Shown here in pieces: positions 8,677 through 16,828 of a stretch of DNA of 52,746 nt (the first letter of the stretch is position 1; the number at the start of each line of letters is the position of its first letter). Origin of the DNA: a bacterium (GTDB taxonomy: Bacteria > Armatimonadota > Chthonomonadetes > Chthonomonadales > JAMCWF01). Location: positions 1 to 52,746 of the forward strand of contig JAKBZR010000002.1 of the NCBI GenBank assembly GCA_021842405.1. Reading direction: 5' to 3'. A program made the translations under genes and the position numbers. The notes under the pieces were generated by a model. The model was given only the letters and a program-made list of their open reading frames with translations. It did no database searches and was not told the DNA's origin.

Positions 8677-9780
8677 TTAACTCCTTTTCAGCTCGAACGT
8701 GTTAAAGTAGTGATCCCGAAAATAGAGGGCTAAATTGACCAGGCTGATCATCACCGGCACTTCAACCAGGGGGCCGATAACCGCCGCAAACGCCTCGCCT
8801 GAATTAATGCCGAAGACGGCGACTGCAACCGCGATCGCCAGCTCAAAGTTGTTGCTGGCAGCGGTAAATGAGAGTGTGGCCGCTTTGGAGTAATCGGCAC
8901 CCAGCCGGGCGCTCATATAGAAGGAAACCAGAAACATCACCACAAAATAGATCAATAAGGGGATTGCAATGCGTAGCGCATCGAGCGGGATGCGCACGAT
9001 GATCCCGCCTTTGAGCGAGAACATCACGATTATGGTGAATAGTAGGGCAATGAGCGTTACGGGGCTGATGCGTGGAATAAATTGCTGTTCATACCACTGC
9101 CTGCCCTTGACGCTCAGCAGGCCGAATCGAGTGATGATTCCGGCGAAAAAGGGAAGGCCCAGATAGATCAACACACTTTCAGAAATGGAGCCGATGCTGA
9201 TTTTTGAGAGGTCAACGTTACCGAAATGAAGACCCAGCAGCGGCGGCAGTACTTTTATGAATAGCCATGCATAGACCGAGTAAAAAATAACCTGAAAAAC
9301 CGCATTGAAGGCGACCAGGCCGGCCGCGTATTCGGTATCTCCATTGGCCAACTCGTTCCATACGATCACCATTGCAATACAGCGAGCCAAGCCGATCAAG
9401 ATCAGACCGATCGCGTAATCCGGCTTATCGGCCAGCAGGGTGATGGCGAGTAGAAACATTAAAATCGGCCCGACGATCCAGTTCTGAATCAGTGAGATTG
9501 CCAGCACCCGAACATTGCGGAATACCTCGGCTAGCTCCTCGTATTTAACCTTGGCCAGCGGTGGGTACATCATCAGGATTAATCCGATTGCGATGGGAAT
9601 GTTTGTGGTTCCAACCGAAAAGCGATCCATAAAACGAGCGGTGGACGGTATGAAGTAGCCGAGGCCGACGCCCGCCAACATCGCTAAGAATATCCACCCC
9701 GTCAAATAGCGATCGAGGCACGAAAGTCGCCTGGTGATTGAGCTGCCCATCTCCTTAATCGCTCCCTCCTCTCTTGTCAT
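8677..9780 (-). CDS. acr3: ACR3-family arsenite efflux permease
   Basis: A 367-aa integral membrane protein with about ten hydrophobic spans. ACR3 hallmarks are visible: the conserved cysteine in [21 protein letters not shown] and the conserved glutamate in [14 protein letters not shown]. It exports arsenite (and often antimonite) using the proton motive force. The ATG at 9780 overlaps the arsR stop (ATGA), which supports coupling. An internal ATG at 9750 ([10 protein letters not shown]) with AAGGAG next to it is an alternative start. No arsenate reductase (arsC) is in the window, so resistance to arsenate would need a reductase elsewhere. Confidence 0.93.
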   Translation of the reverse strand: MTREEGAIKEMGSSITRRLSCLDRYLTGWIFLAMLAGVGLGYFIPSTARFMDRFSVGTTNIPIAIGLILMMYPPLAKVKYEELAEVFRNVRVLAISLIQNWIVGPILMFLLAITLLADKPDYAIGLILIGLARCIAMVIVWNELANGDTEYAAGLVAFNAVFQVIFYSVYAWLFIKVLPPLLGLHFGNVDLSKISIGSISESVLIYLGLPFFAGIITRFGLLSVKGRQWYEQQFIPRISPVTLIALLFTIIVMFSLKGGIIVRIPLDALRIAIPLLIYFVVMFLVSFYMSARLGADYSKAATLSFTAASNNFELAIAVAVAVFGINSGEAFAAVIGPLVEVPVMISLVNLALYFRDHYFNTFELKRS

Positions 9781-10241
9781 TTCTCGTTCCGTTCGTCATT
9801 GTGGGCAACCTCGACTTCAGCCTGCCAATCGGTGTCGTTTTTTTCGCAAAATTTGTAGCTGGATGGTACTGGCTCGGCCTTTACCGGCCACTTCTCAAAG
9901 TCGAATTCGCGGTTGAAATCTCTCTCCAGACTGCGAACCGATTCGCGATCGAGATCATAGAACACCCATTTACCAACCTTATGAGCTTTAATTAAACCGG
10001 CGCGGCGAAGCGTGATGAGGTGAAACGATGCATTGGATTGGGTGAGTTGCAGCACAACCATAATTTCGCAGACGCACATCGGGCCGCGCGTCATTAAGAG
10101 GTGAAGGATCACCAGTCGTGTGGGGTCGGCCAGCGACTGAAATCGCTCCGCTAAAGGAGTGGCAACTTGGCTGTGAAAATCCGATTCCTCGTCGGTCAGC
10201 CGGCGAGCAATGTCCTGTCGGGGTAGATTAACCGTATTCAT
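9777..10241 (-). CDS. arsR: ArsR/SmtB-family arsenic-responsive repressor
   Basis: 154 aa from ATG 10241. The track start at 10304 would place the operator palindrome and promoter inside the coding region, while 10241 has GGAG 9 nt upstream. A winged-helix HTH begins with [20 protein letters not shown]. The metal-sensing motif is MCVCEIM on the alpha-3 helix, matching the CVC arsenic site of classical ArsR. The recognition helix region reads [19 protein letters not shown]. The protein is expected to repress arsR-acr3 and to release DNA on binding As(III). The C-terminal 35 residues are charged and extra to the minimal fold. Confidence 0.92.
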   Translation of the reverse strand: MNTVNLPRQDIARRLTDEESDFHSQVATPLAERFQSLADPTRLVILHLLMTRGPMCVCEIMVVLQLTQSNASFHLITLRRAGLIKAHKVGKWVFYDLDRESVRSLERDFNREFDFEKWPVKAEPVPSSYKFCEKNDTDWQAEVEVAHNDERNEK

Positions 10242-10268
10242 TCCTTTTAACTCCATCGGGCCGTAACA

Positions 10269-10290
10269 CATATCAATATTCATTGATATG
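10269..10290. promoter_or_regulatory. ArsR operator palindrome
   Basis: A perfect inverted repeat with 8-bp arms, CATATCAA-TATTCA-TTGATATG. This layout matches ArsR/SmtB operators. It overlaps the downstream end of the -10 hexamer and the predicted transcription start of arsR-acr3, so bound ArsR would block initiation. Confidence 0.8.
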
Positions 10291-10317
10291 ATAGCCTGTG
10301 GCACAGTTCATCGTCAA
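10288..10317 (-). promoter_or_regulatory. arsR-acr3 promoter
   Basis: On the minus strand TTGACG (10317-10312), an 18-nt spacer and TATCAT (10293-10288). The spacing and hexamers fit a sigma-70-type promoter, and it overlaps the ArsR palindrome. Confidence 0.75.
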
Positions 10318-10432
10318 GACCAATTTAAAGAAGTTTCGCTTACCAATTTAAGCGGTTATTCCGCGAACGCAAAGTTGAAAACCCTAAATACAGTCGAGTA
10401 TCTATCTGAAAACCCGAACACTTCGCCGCGTT

Positions 10433-10520
10433 GTCATTGCGAGCGACCGCAGGGAGCAGGCGATCCCCCTCGTCAAAGAGGAGGTAGCTTCGGCGCCGCT
10501 TCGCGGCTTCTCGCAATGAC
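10433..10520. repeat. Interspersed repeat with GTCATTGCGAG inverted ends
   Basis: An 88-bp unit bounded by perfect 11-bp inverted ends GTCATTGCGAG and CTCGCAATGAC. It belongs to a well-known type of interspersed palindromic repeat in environmental genomes. The same family contributes the TCGCAATGA segment inside the miniature element at 6172-6374. It occupies the gene-free gap 10318-10789. Confidence 0.65.
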
Positions 10521-10564
10521 AGGAGAACCTCCGCATCCCGGCCTGCCGATAGTCAGGGAACTGG

Positions 10565-10605
10565 ATTCCTGCCATCCATACCACTGGAGCGGATGGCGGG
10601 AATGA
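10565..10605. repeat. Imperfect inverted repeat CCTGCCATCC / GGATGGCGGG
   Basis: A second stem-loop in the same 470-bp gap: CCTGCCATCC is followed about 15 nt later by GGATGGCGGGAATGAC. It resembles the CCCGC...GCGGGAATGAC repeats common in large environmental genomes. The rest of the gap (10606-10789) shows no gene apart from the ribosome binding site of the next one. Confidence 0.45.
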
Positions 10606-10789
10606 CGAAGCGACGTGCTCTGACGACTTTTTCAACAACCTCTTAAAGAAGATAGGGATATCATCAACTCGGTAAGGAAGCCAATTCAGCCGAGATTCCA
10701 ACCTGTTTTATTTACAGCTTGCCCAATCTCGACTATAATGATGGCCATCGGGTAACCGACCATTCATGGCGAAAAAGGAGTCGGTGAAA

Positions 10790-11719
10790 ATGAGAAAGCT
10801 CAGCAAAGTGGCACCGGAATGGTGGGACTACACCACCCTAGATGACGAAATTCTCAACGATGCCGCCCGCTTGAGTGCCGATGATCTCTTAAAACTTTCC
10901 AGACCTGGATTCACGGTTCGATTTTACGACACGCTGGAGGAGTTTTATCTGGCGGAGGCGTTGGAATATGTCTGGAGCTGGCAGCAATCCACCGAAAGCT
11001 CACCGGCCGGAATCTGCGGACCGATCGGTCCTACCGAGCAGTTACCGCTCGTTGCGCGAATCGTGAACGATCTAGAAATCAACGTTCGCAACGGTCATTT
11101 TTGGGCAATGGATGAGTGGTACTTGGATGGCAGGGAGGTGTCGGTGGATCACCCGTTGAGCTTTGCCAGAGCCGATCTGACGCTGTGCTTCAATCGGATT
11201 GAGCCAAAGTTGAGGATGCCGAATTCACATCTCCATTTTTTACGGGCCGACAATATCGCGGATTACACCAAATCTTATGATGAAGCCCGTTGTCTTATTA
11301 TGCAGGGCGGACAGGGCGAGGTAAAGCACTGGGCATTCAACGATCCGCCCCGAAGAGAGGGCGCTTACCATGAGCTCCCTCCATCACCGGGTGAGTACCG
11401 GAAGCTCAGCGCCAGGATCGTCAATCTACATCCGATGACGATCATTCAAAACGCCAGGACCTCCGGCGGCGGCGTGGTAACCAATATCCCCACTCAGGCG
11501 CTGACGGTAGGTCCGCTCGAAACCTGGAAATGCGAAACCATCTCGATCTGGCAGGCCGGAAACCATGACAACCCGTTCGGCATGCGACTTACGACCTTGA
11601 TGATTTCAAAACGAATCGCGGATGCTGCGGTCCCTATGTCTCTGTTGGCCGATCACCCAAACGTTCGCTTTAATTTTTACCGGCTGGGACTAGGTACGTG
11701 CGAGACTGAGATGCACTGA
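10790..11719 (+). CDS. NagB/6-phosphogluconolactonase-superfamily glucosamine-6-phosphate isomerase-like protein
   Basis: 309 aa from ATG 10790, which has AAAGGAG 9 nt upstream; the track's 10766 lacks one. The motif [15 protein letters not shown] corresponds to the GxGxDGHIAFNEP active-site loop of NagB, with HWAFNDPP nearly canonical. NagB enzymes isomerise and deaminate glucosamine-6-phosphate to fructose-6-phosphate and ammonia. The protein is longer than NagB (about 260 aa) and has a divergent N-terminus rich in acidic residues. It is followed 26 bp later by a PIG-L deacetylase, which supports an amino-sugar pathway. The substrate may not be glucosamine-6-phosphate itself. Confidence 0.72.
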   Translation: MRKLSKVAPEWWDYTTLDDEILNDAARLSADDLLKLSRPGFTVRFYDTLEEFYLAEALEYVWSWQQSTESSPAGICGPIGPTEQLPLVARIVNDLEINVRNGHFWAMDEWYLDGREVSVDHPLSFARADLTLCFNRIEPKLRMPNSHLHFLRADNIADYTKSYDEARCLIMQGGQGEVKHWAFNDPPRREGAYHELPPSPGEYRKLSARIVNLHPMTIIQNARTSGGGVVTNIPTQALTVGPLETWKCETISIWQAGNHDNPFGMRLTTLMISKRIADAAVPMSLLADHPNVRFNFYRLGLGTCETEMH

Positions 11720-11745
11720 AATAAATTCTTCAAGGATCGCGAAAG

Positions 11746-12504
11746 ATGAGCCACTGTGTATTTGCGTTAGCCAGTCATCCGGACGATATTGAATTTATGA
11801 TGGGCGGCACCCTTCTCTTGCTCAAGGAGAGAGGTTGTGAGCTGCATACCATGAACCTCGCGAACGGCAACTGCGGCACCACCGAGTATTCCAGCGAGGA
11901 GATTATCGCGATTCGTAGGAGCGAAGCGCGTAACGCCGCCTCATTTCTGGAGGCCGAATTTCATGAAAGCTTGGTCAATGATCTCGAGATCTTTTATACC
12001 GATGAGCTGATCCGAAAAGTAACGACCATCATTCGGCGGGTTAAGCCCGACATCATGCTGGTTCAATCACCGGAGGACTACATGGAGGACCACATGACGG
12101 CGGCGCGGATCGCGGTGACCGCCGCATTCTGCCGAGGAATGCCCAATTACCACTCAATCCCGAGCGTTGATCCCACGATGCAGGATGTTGTCATCTACCA
12201 CGCCCTCCCCTATGGACTGCAGGATGGGCTGCGGCGGGTCATCAACGCCGAATTTTATGTGGACATCACACCGGTCATCGAAAACAAGGAGCGGATGCTG
12301 GCATTTCACCAGAGTCAGAAACGCTGGCTCGATGAGAGCCAAGGGCTCGATTCCTATCTCAAAACCATGCGGGAGATGTCGGCCGAGGTTGGCCGAATGT
12401 CGGGATTGGGTTATGCCTTCGCCGAAGGGTGGCGGAGACATTCTCACTTGGGCTTTTCAGCTCCGGACAGCGATCCCCTGAGAGCTTTGCTTGGCGCAGG
12501 CTAA
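11746..12504 (+). CDS. PIG-L/LmbE-family N-acetyl-sugar deacetylase
   Basis: A 252-aa protein. The zinc motif appears at the N-terminus as ASHPDDIEFMMGGTLLLL (HPDD), followed by the second metal-site region PEDYMEDHMTAARI with its DH motif. The family removes acetyl groups from N-acetylglucosamine-containing compounds. It lies 26 bp downstream of the NagB-like gene in the same direction. The pair plausibly deacetylates then deaminates an amino sugar, doing the job NagA and NagB do elsewhere. That pathway reading is inference; no sugar kinase or transporter is adjacent. Confidence 0.85.
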   Translation: MSHCVFALASHPDDIEFMMGGTLLLLKERGCELHTMNLANGNCGTTEYSSEEIIAIRRSEARNAASFLEAEFHESLVNDLEIFYTDELIRKVTTIIRRVKPDIMLVQSPEDYMEDHMTAARIAVTAAFCRGMPNYHSIPSVDPTMQDVVIYHALPYGLQDGLRRVINAEFYVDITPVIENKERMLAFHQSQKRWLDESQGLDSYLKTMREMSAEVGRMSGLGYAFAEGWRRHSHLGFSAPDSDPLRALLGAG

Positions 12505-12515
12505 TTCCATTATCC

Positions 12516-12532
12516 TTCTACCGGCGGTAGAA
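12516..12532. repeat. Stem-loop after the PIG-L gene
   Basis: A perfect 7-bp stem TTCTACC-GGC-GGTAGAA 11 nt after the PIG-L stop. It could be the 3' end of the nagB-like/PIG-L transcript, but no T-run follows, so an intrinsic terminator is not shown. Confidence 0.4.
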
Positions 12533-12547
12533 AAGCTTCGGCGTAGG

Positions 12548-12575
12548 GTGACTTAATATGAGCAAAAGGTATACT
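12548..12575 (+). promoter_or_regulatory. Promoter of the two-gene small-protein cassette
   Basis: GTGACT, a 16-nt spacer and TATACT, placed about 20 nt before the first start codon. The -35 is weak, the -10 good. Confidence 0.5.
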
Positions 12576-12594
12576 GAAGGAACAATGGAAGATA

Positions 12595-12825
12595 ATGGGG
12601 TTTGAGATTCTCTGCGAAATTCGAGACATCGAGACAATTGCAACAGGTCGGAGCGTATACATCAAGCGCCATCTGGAGCGCGTTTACGGCAAAGGACATT
12701 GGCGGAAGATGAAGGGCATCACAACTGTCCGATTAGCAAACGGTACAATCTGCGAAGCTGAAATACACTGGTTTGAAGCGCATGGCATAGGCCGTAAAGA
12801 TTTTAAAATTAAGAGGTTGATCTAA
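12595..12825 (+). CDS. Conserved small protein of unknown function (76 aa)
   Basis: A 76-aa basic protein. The central segment HLERVYGKGHWRKMKGITTV and the end GIGRKDFKIKRLI are strikingly regular. I recall similar short proteins (pattern LxxxYGKGRWRKxKGxAxVRLxxGxxxxAEIHWYEAHGIGxKxxKIKR) in cyanobacteria and other environmental bacteria, but no function is known to me. Conserved Trp, His and Glu in AEIHWFEAHGIG could be functional. GGAAG precedes the ATG. It shares one base with the next start (TAATG), so the two are translationally coupled. It has its own promoter and is followed, after the second gene, by a terminator. Confidence 0.78.
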   Translation: MGFEILCEIRDIETIATGRSVYIKRHLERVYGKGHWRKMKGITTVRLANGTICEAEIHWFEAHGIGRKDFKIKRLI

Positions 12826-13052
12826 TGAGTAATTTTGTCATTTGCATCAATAATGATAGCAATCCAGGAAGCCTGATCATGGGCAAAGTCTACCGCAAGC
12901 TGCCAGATACGGAGGCGGAATCGCACAATCTGCTCCGTGTGGTTGATGAGGATAGGTTAGAGCCTGACGGATATCTTTATCCGGCGTCAATGTTTACCTC
13001 TGTTGAGTTGCCTGAAGCGGCCGAGCGAGCGCTGATGGCGGCGGACGCTTGA
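12825..13052 (+). CDS. Conserved small acidic protein, partner of the preceding gene
   Basis: A 75-aa acidic protein beginning MSNFVICINNDSNPGSLIMG, with RVVDEDRLEPDGYLYPASMF in the middle and an acidic helix VELPEAAERALMAADA at the end. The N-terminal half looks like a small beta-barrel (KVYRKLPD, LLRVVDE, YLYPASMF). It starts on the A of the upstream TAA. A basic protein encoded with an acidic partner in one coupled pair could be a toxin-antitoxin-like or two-subunit complex, but nothing in the sequence proves either. Function is unknown. Confidence 0.75.
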   Translation: MSNFVICINNDSNPGSLIMGKVYRKLPDTEAESHNLLRVVDEDRLEPDGYLYPASMFTSVELPEAAERALMAADA

Positions 13053-13054
13053 GC

Positions 13055-13103
13055 GCGAGAGAGGCGTCGTCTTGCCTGAAGATAGAGACGCCCTCGCTTT
13101 CTT
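13055..13103 (+). terminator. Intrinsic terminator of the small-protein cassette
   Basis: Two nt after the stop codon: GCGAG and GGCGTC pair with GACGCC and CTCGC (3-nt bulge), with an inner TCTT-GCCTG-AAGA stem, followed by TTTCTT. This is a good Rho-independent terminator on the plus strand. Confidence 0.7.
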
Positions 13104-13170
13104 CATCAGCTTCGGCGTTAGGCAACAGGGCACAAACCGCCCCATAATTGGAAATCTATTGGATGAACAC

Positions 13171-13833
13171 TTACGGCACCGATAGAGGGTCAACCGCCTT
13201 AAATACGTGCAGCCCCGGATTGTTTCCGGCTCGAACCGCTAAGGGAGGCGCGCTGCTCGGGGCCAGGTCACGAAGCATCTGTTTAAACTCCTCTTTCAAT
13301 ATTCGATCAACGAGATGCAACCGTGCTCCAAATTGCAGTGAAGGCTTATCGCCCTCTGCTTGTGCAATCCACGCCACCATCGCATCCAGTGAAATGGGCG
13401 GCCGATCGGGACGGTGATGAAGCGATAGCCCTACCCGCGTGGGGATTGAAATCAGCTCATTGACCGTGATCCGCATGCCGCTCGTGCTGATATCGTTACA
13501 GAGCGCTTCGACATCACCGGCTGACAGATGAACCACGATCGGCAAATGGCAGCGGTACCTGGGGTTGGATCGCCGGCATCTTCTTCTCGGTGTGCCCTCC
13601 GGGAGCATAAGCAATAAATCACCGGCGGCGCCCACCACCGTTGCCGTGACGGCGTAGATGCCGTCCGGTTTTTCATAGGATGCCTGAACGGTCACTCCAT
13701 TTGGAAATAGCTTAGTCTTCGCCATATCTGGCAGTCGGATACACCAAAAACGCTGATAAGTGCGAATGAGTTCTGCACCGATGGTTTCGCCTCTCAACCC
13801 GGATCGGAGATAGATCAAACTTACCTCACACAT
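13171..13833 (-). CDS. PilZ-domain protein, second of tandem pair
   Basis: A 220-aa protein. An N-terminal beta domain (about residues 1-90) precedes a PilZ domain whose c-di-GMP signature is RRSNPRYRC, with the basic/RxxxR element, followed by NDISTSGMRI (D/NxSxxG). This two-domain layout resembles YcgR-type regulators. The protein probably senses cyclic di-GMP and alters motility or polysaccharide output through an unidentified partner. It lies 38 bp downstream of another PilZ gene on the same strand, so the two are likely co-transcribed. The C-terminal tail is not part of PilZ. The ribosome binding site is weak. Confidence 0.8.
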   Translation of the reverse strand: MCEVSLIYLRSGLRGETIGAELIRTYQRFWCIRLPDMAKTKLFPNGVTVQASYEKPDGIYAVTATVVGAAGDLLLMLPEGTPRRRCRRSNPRYRCHLPIVVHLSAGDVEALCNDISTSGMRITVNELISIPTRVGLSLHHRPDRPPISLDAMVAWIAQAEGDKPSLQFGARLHLVDRILKEEFKQMLRDLAPSSAPPLAVRAGNNPGLHVFKAVDPLSVP

Positions 13834-13871
13834 CTCTGACGCTCGCTTTATATTGTTTTAATTGACCAACC

Positions 13872-14564
13872 TTATGTCCGCTCGTCCTTATTCCGGTTCG
13901 TATTTGATGATGTTGCTCGCTTGGCAGCGGGTGTAACGTGAATCCCACGATCGGACATCGAAAGGTCGGCTGCTCCCTGTGTCTTTAAGTAATTGAGGAA
14001 TGAGACCAACTGATGATGTTCGAGTCGGTCGAGTTTGTTGAAAATAATACGGACCTCCTGTAGCGGTCCGGAGTCATCCCCGTCGCAGGGGTGCTGCGAT
14101 GTTTGGCCCCGCGCAACGATTGGATCAAAGTCATCCGGTAACAGCAACTTCACATCCAACTGAGAAGATATTACGACGCCCCGCTCGATTAAGCCCGACA
14201 TTCCCCCAATACTGATATTCACGCAAATACCCGGTCCGCTGACCTCAGGTGAAGAGAATTGAAAGCGGAAATTACAGAGGTAACGGGCGTTCTGGCGGCG
14301 GCTGTAAACGGCGGGCGCTTGGAGATCCTTTACAATCAATCCACGCTCAAAGGTGTGGATTATCTCAAAGGCGCTCGTCTCCAATGCGTTCTCTGTGAGA
14401 TAAAATCCGTGAGCGATGGTGCCGTTTGGAAACTCGTCTTGATCGGGCGGAGCTGGAGTCGTGAAAATCCAAAATCCAGGACCGGTTCGCGCAACGCCGA
14501 CCATCAGGTTCTTACCGCTGGAGAGCGAGCGCAGCAGAACAACATTATCGCGAATAGTCATCAT
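13872..14564 (-). CDS. PilZ-domain protein, first of tandem pair
   Basis: A 230-aa protein of the same layout as its downstream neighbour. The N-terminal domain opens with NVVLLRSLSSGKNLMVGVAR. The PilZ signature reads SRRQNARYLCNF, then VNISIGGMSG. Both key c-di-GMP elements (RxxxR and NxSxxG) are intact. GGAG is 6 nt from the first ATG. The two paralogues differ strongly in sequence, so they probably bind different partners. The C-terminal 30 residues are Ser/Lys/Arg-rich and probably disordered. Confidence 0.8.
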   Translation of the reverse strand: MMTIRDNVVLLRSLSSGKNLMVGVARTGPGFWIFTTPAPPDQDEFPNGTIAHGFYLTENALETSAFEIIHTFERGLIVKDLQAPAVYSRRQNARYLCNFRFQFSSPEVSGPGICVNISIGGMSGLIERGVVISSQLDVKLLLPDDFDPIVARGQTSQHPCDGDDSGPLQEVRIIFNKLDRLEHHQLVSFLNYLKTQGAADLSMSDRGIHVTPAAKRATSSNTNRNKDERT

Positions 14565-14605
14565 TTGGGCTCCGTTACAACTTAGCTTAAATGAAAAGGC
14601 CCGGG

Positions 14606-14689
14606 TTAAGTGATTTTGGATTTCGGATTGCTGATCACCCTACGTGCCGTTATGGATAGGAGGCAAATCCAAAATCCAAAGTCACTTAA
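14606..14689. repeat. 84-bp inverted repeat with 24-bp arms
   Basis: TTAAGTGATTTTGGATTTCG... at 14606-14629 is mirrored at 14666-14689 with 2 mismatches in 24. The loop is 36 bp. The outermost four bases on both sides are TTAA. It lies in the 301-bp gap between the PilZ pair and the MFS gene and could be a small non-autonomous element or a strong transcript hairpin. The rest of the gap (14690-14865) shows no gene. Confidence 0.7.
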
Positions 14690-14865
14690 TGGGATTATCG
14701 GCGTTTAATGAACCGGTAATCACGGTATGGTTACCGGGCTCTTCGCTATAATAAGAAGAGGCTCAATCAGTCGTAATTTTGTAGGTGATGTTGTATTGGT
14801 TAGGGCAGATTGCGACGTGCTCCTATCGGAATTTGTGATGTGTTGCGATTGTCTCATGAGTCAGA

Positions 14866-16104
14866 TCATTCACCGGCCGCAATTTGGGATGGTTTCATCG
14901 TCCGATGAACCAAGAGCGTCAATAACGCGCCAGCCGCCACCGTGAGCCCGGAGGCCAGGAAAACGGCCTTCAGACTGCCCAGCACGATAGCCGCCCCGAT
15001 GAGCGGTCCAAAAAACCAGGCGACCTGCTGCGGCAAGAGCGACAGCGTTAATACCGAAACCCGCCGGTCGCTTGGCGAAGCGGTTGCCAGCAACACCGCA
15101 ACCAACGTACCGATTCCGCTCTGGAATAGCCCCTGTACAACCCTCCATGCTCCAACCGCGAGCACGCCGGACGCGGTCGCTTGACCGATAAGCGCCAAGC
15201 CCACCATCAAGCCGCAGCCCCTCAAGCCGCGAGCGTGGCCGATCCGGTCCCCTATCCACCCCCACCACGGCGTGGCGATCGCCATCGCCAAGCCTGAGCC
15301 GGTGGATACCGCTCCAATCGCTATCGGCAAACCGGGCCCGTGATGCAGCCGCTGAACTAAAATGGGCAGAAACGGTTGTCCGATATTGATGCCGAGAGTC
15401 ATGACGAAGGTGCAGCCGAACAGGAGGGCTACAATCGGAATCCGAACCACATCGCCCAAAAGTTCGACCACTCCGGGTAACTTATCGTCCGCATTGCTCT
15501 CAACCCGGATCGGCTCCTCCTTCAAAAAAATGAGCAGCATTATTACGACCATCATGGTCAATCCCGAATCGATGAGCAACAGGTTGCGTATTCCAATTCG
15601 AGATACGAGAAGCCCGCCCAGGTAAGGCCCAGCCGCCATCCCAACCGGACTCCCTGAGCTGACGATGGAAAGAGCGGTGCCAATCCGTTCTTTAGGAGTG
15701 ATATCGGCCTGCACCGACATCATGATGCCGGTGTTACCCAGCACGAATCCAACGAGAAACCGGGCGACAGCAAGCATATAGACGTTTTGACTGCATGCCG
15801 CGACGGTAAATAAAATCGCCTCAACCACCGAGCTGCGGATAATGAGCGGCTTTCGGCCGAAGCGGCGCGCCCACACCGCCCAAAACGGCAATAAGGGGAT
15901 GCCGATCACAAAACCAAGCGCCGAGAGCAGGCCGGTCCAATATCCAATCGCGGCTTGAGGCACTCGGAGCTGTTGTAGAAAAAGGGGAGTAAAAACACCC
16001 AGATGGCCAAAAGCCAGCGACTCCACAAAACCGGTGATGGTGAACAAGACGAGGGTGACGCGCGGTGAGTTAACGTACCGCCTGGGAGATGGTTGTACAG
16101 CCAC
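14866..16104 (-). CDS. Major facilitator superfamily exporter
   Basis: A 412-aa protein with about twelve membrane spans. Loop 2-3 carries the MFS signature in degenerate form (WAVWARRFGRKPLI), and a GPYLGGLLVSRIG segment after span 5 is typical of drug:H+ antiporter-type members. The second half has WGWIGDRIGHARGL, the repeat of the loop motif. It starts with GTG at 16104, 11 bp after the GNAT stop, so the two form an operon. Pairing with an acetyltransferase is consistent with small-molecule resistance or efflux, but the substrate is unknown. Confidence 0.85.
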   Translation of the reverse strand: MAVQPSPRRYVNSPRVTLVLFTITGFVESLAFGHLGVFTPLFLQQLRVPQAAIGYWTGLLSALGFVIGIPLLPFWAVWARRFGRKPLIIRSSVVEAILFTVAACSQNVYMLAVARFLVGFVLGNTGIMMSVQADITPKERIGTALSIVSSGSPVGMAAGPYLGGLLVSRIGIRNLLLIDSGLTMMVVIMLLIFLKEEPIRVESNADDKLPGVVELLGDVVRIPIVALLFGCTFVMTLGINIGQPFLPILVQRLHHGPGLPIAIGAVSTGSGLAMAIATPWWGWIGDRIGHARGLRGCGLMVGLALIGQATASGVLAVGAWRVVQGLFQSGIGTLVAVLLATASPSDRRVSVLTLSLLPQQVAWFFGPLIGAAIVLGSLKAVFLASGLTVAAGALLTLLVHRTMKPSQIAAGE

Positions 16105-16115
16105 AAAAGATTGCC

Positions 16116-16643
16116 TTATTGTCGCGACCAGGCAATCAGTTCCTGTTGTATCTTGCTCCAGCGTTCGGGATGGGTCTCGTCACGCATTTCAGGCAAAAAA
16201 CCGAGCTTTAAATAGGTACGAATGGCGGCCAGACGGTGATCTTGCGTTTCCAGCACCGCATCTTGACATCCCAGCTCATAAAATCGGTGCAGCGCCTGTA
16301 AAGTAATGGCACGTCCCACTCCGCAGCCTTGATAAGCGGGAGTGACGGCAACCCAGTGGACATAGCCGGAGCCGGGGAAGGCATCCGGCATTAAGCGGCA
16401 ACTAGCCGTCGCAATGGGTTGAAGGTTATCGGTCATTATGAATACCGATTCCACATCGTCCGCCTGGAGCAGCCGATCGCACGCCATTTTGGACGTCCAG
16501 TGCTCTTCAAATGCGGAATCGAGAAGCGTCGCCAAGAGCTCCGCGTCATCAAGTCGGCATCGCCGTACCGGATAGGATACAGATACAGGCGGCAAATTGA
16601 GCAGGTCGGGCAGGCGCATCAAGAGGTCGGATTGTTGTTTCAT
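16116..16643 (-). CDS. GNAT-family N-acetyltransferase
   Basis: About 175 aa. Acetyl-CoA binding motif A is clear: VHWVAVTPAYQGCGVGRAIT with QGCGVG as the pyrophosphate loop, followed by the motif B region AIRTYLKLGFLPE. The start was placed at ATG 16643 (MKQQSDLL) with AAGGGA 10 nt upstream; the track begins at 16670. It is upstream of and close to the MFS gene. The acceptor substrate cannot be told from sequence. Confidence 0.85.
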   Translation of the reverse strand: MKQQSDLLMRLPDLLNLPPVSVSYPVRRCRLDDAELLATLLDSAFEEHWTSKMACDRLLQADDVESVFIMTDNLQPIATASCRLMPDAFPGSGYVHWVAVTPAYQGCGVGRAITLQALHRFYELGCQDAVLETQDHRLAAIRTYLKLGFLPEMRDETHPERWSKIQQELIAWSRQ

Positions 16644-16695
16644 GGGGTTTATATCCCTTAACATATCCACATGTAAATAAATGCTTTGAGAGAGA

Positions 16696-16772
16696 TGGTC
16701 GGGGTGGGGAGATTTGAACTCCCGACCTCACGGTCCCGAACCGTGCGCTCTACCAAGCTGAGCCACACCCCG
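16696..16772 (-). tRNA. tRNA-Pro (anticodon CGG), CCA encoded
   Basis: The reverse complement folds into a canonical cloverleaf: acceptor CGGGGTG/CACCCCG, D arm GCTCAGCTTGGTAGAGC, anticodon stem CACGG/CCGTG with loop TTCGGGA (anticodon CGG), T arm GGGAGTTCAAATCTCCC, discriminator A and genomically encoded CCA (16698-16696). Length is 77 nt. Confidence 0.95.
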
Positions 16773-16828
16773 AAATGGTCCGCTTCACTCTACCACATTT
16801 TCGGCACTGATTTCAACTCGTCGCGAGA

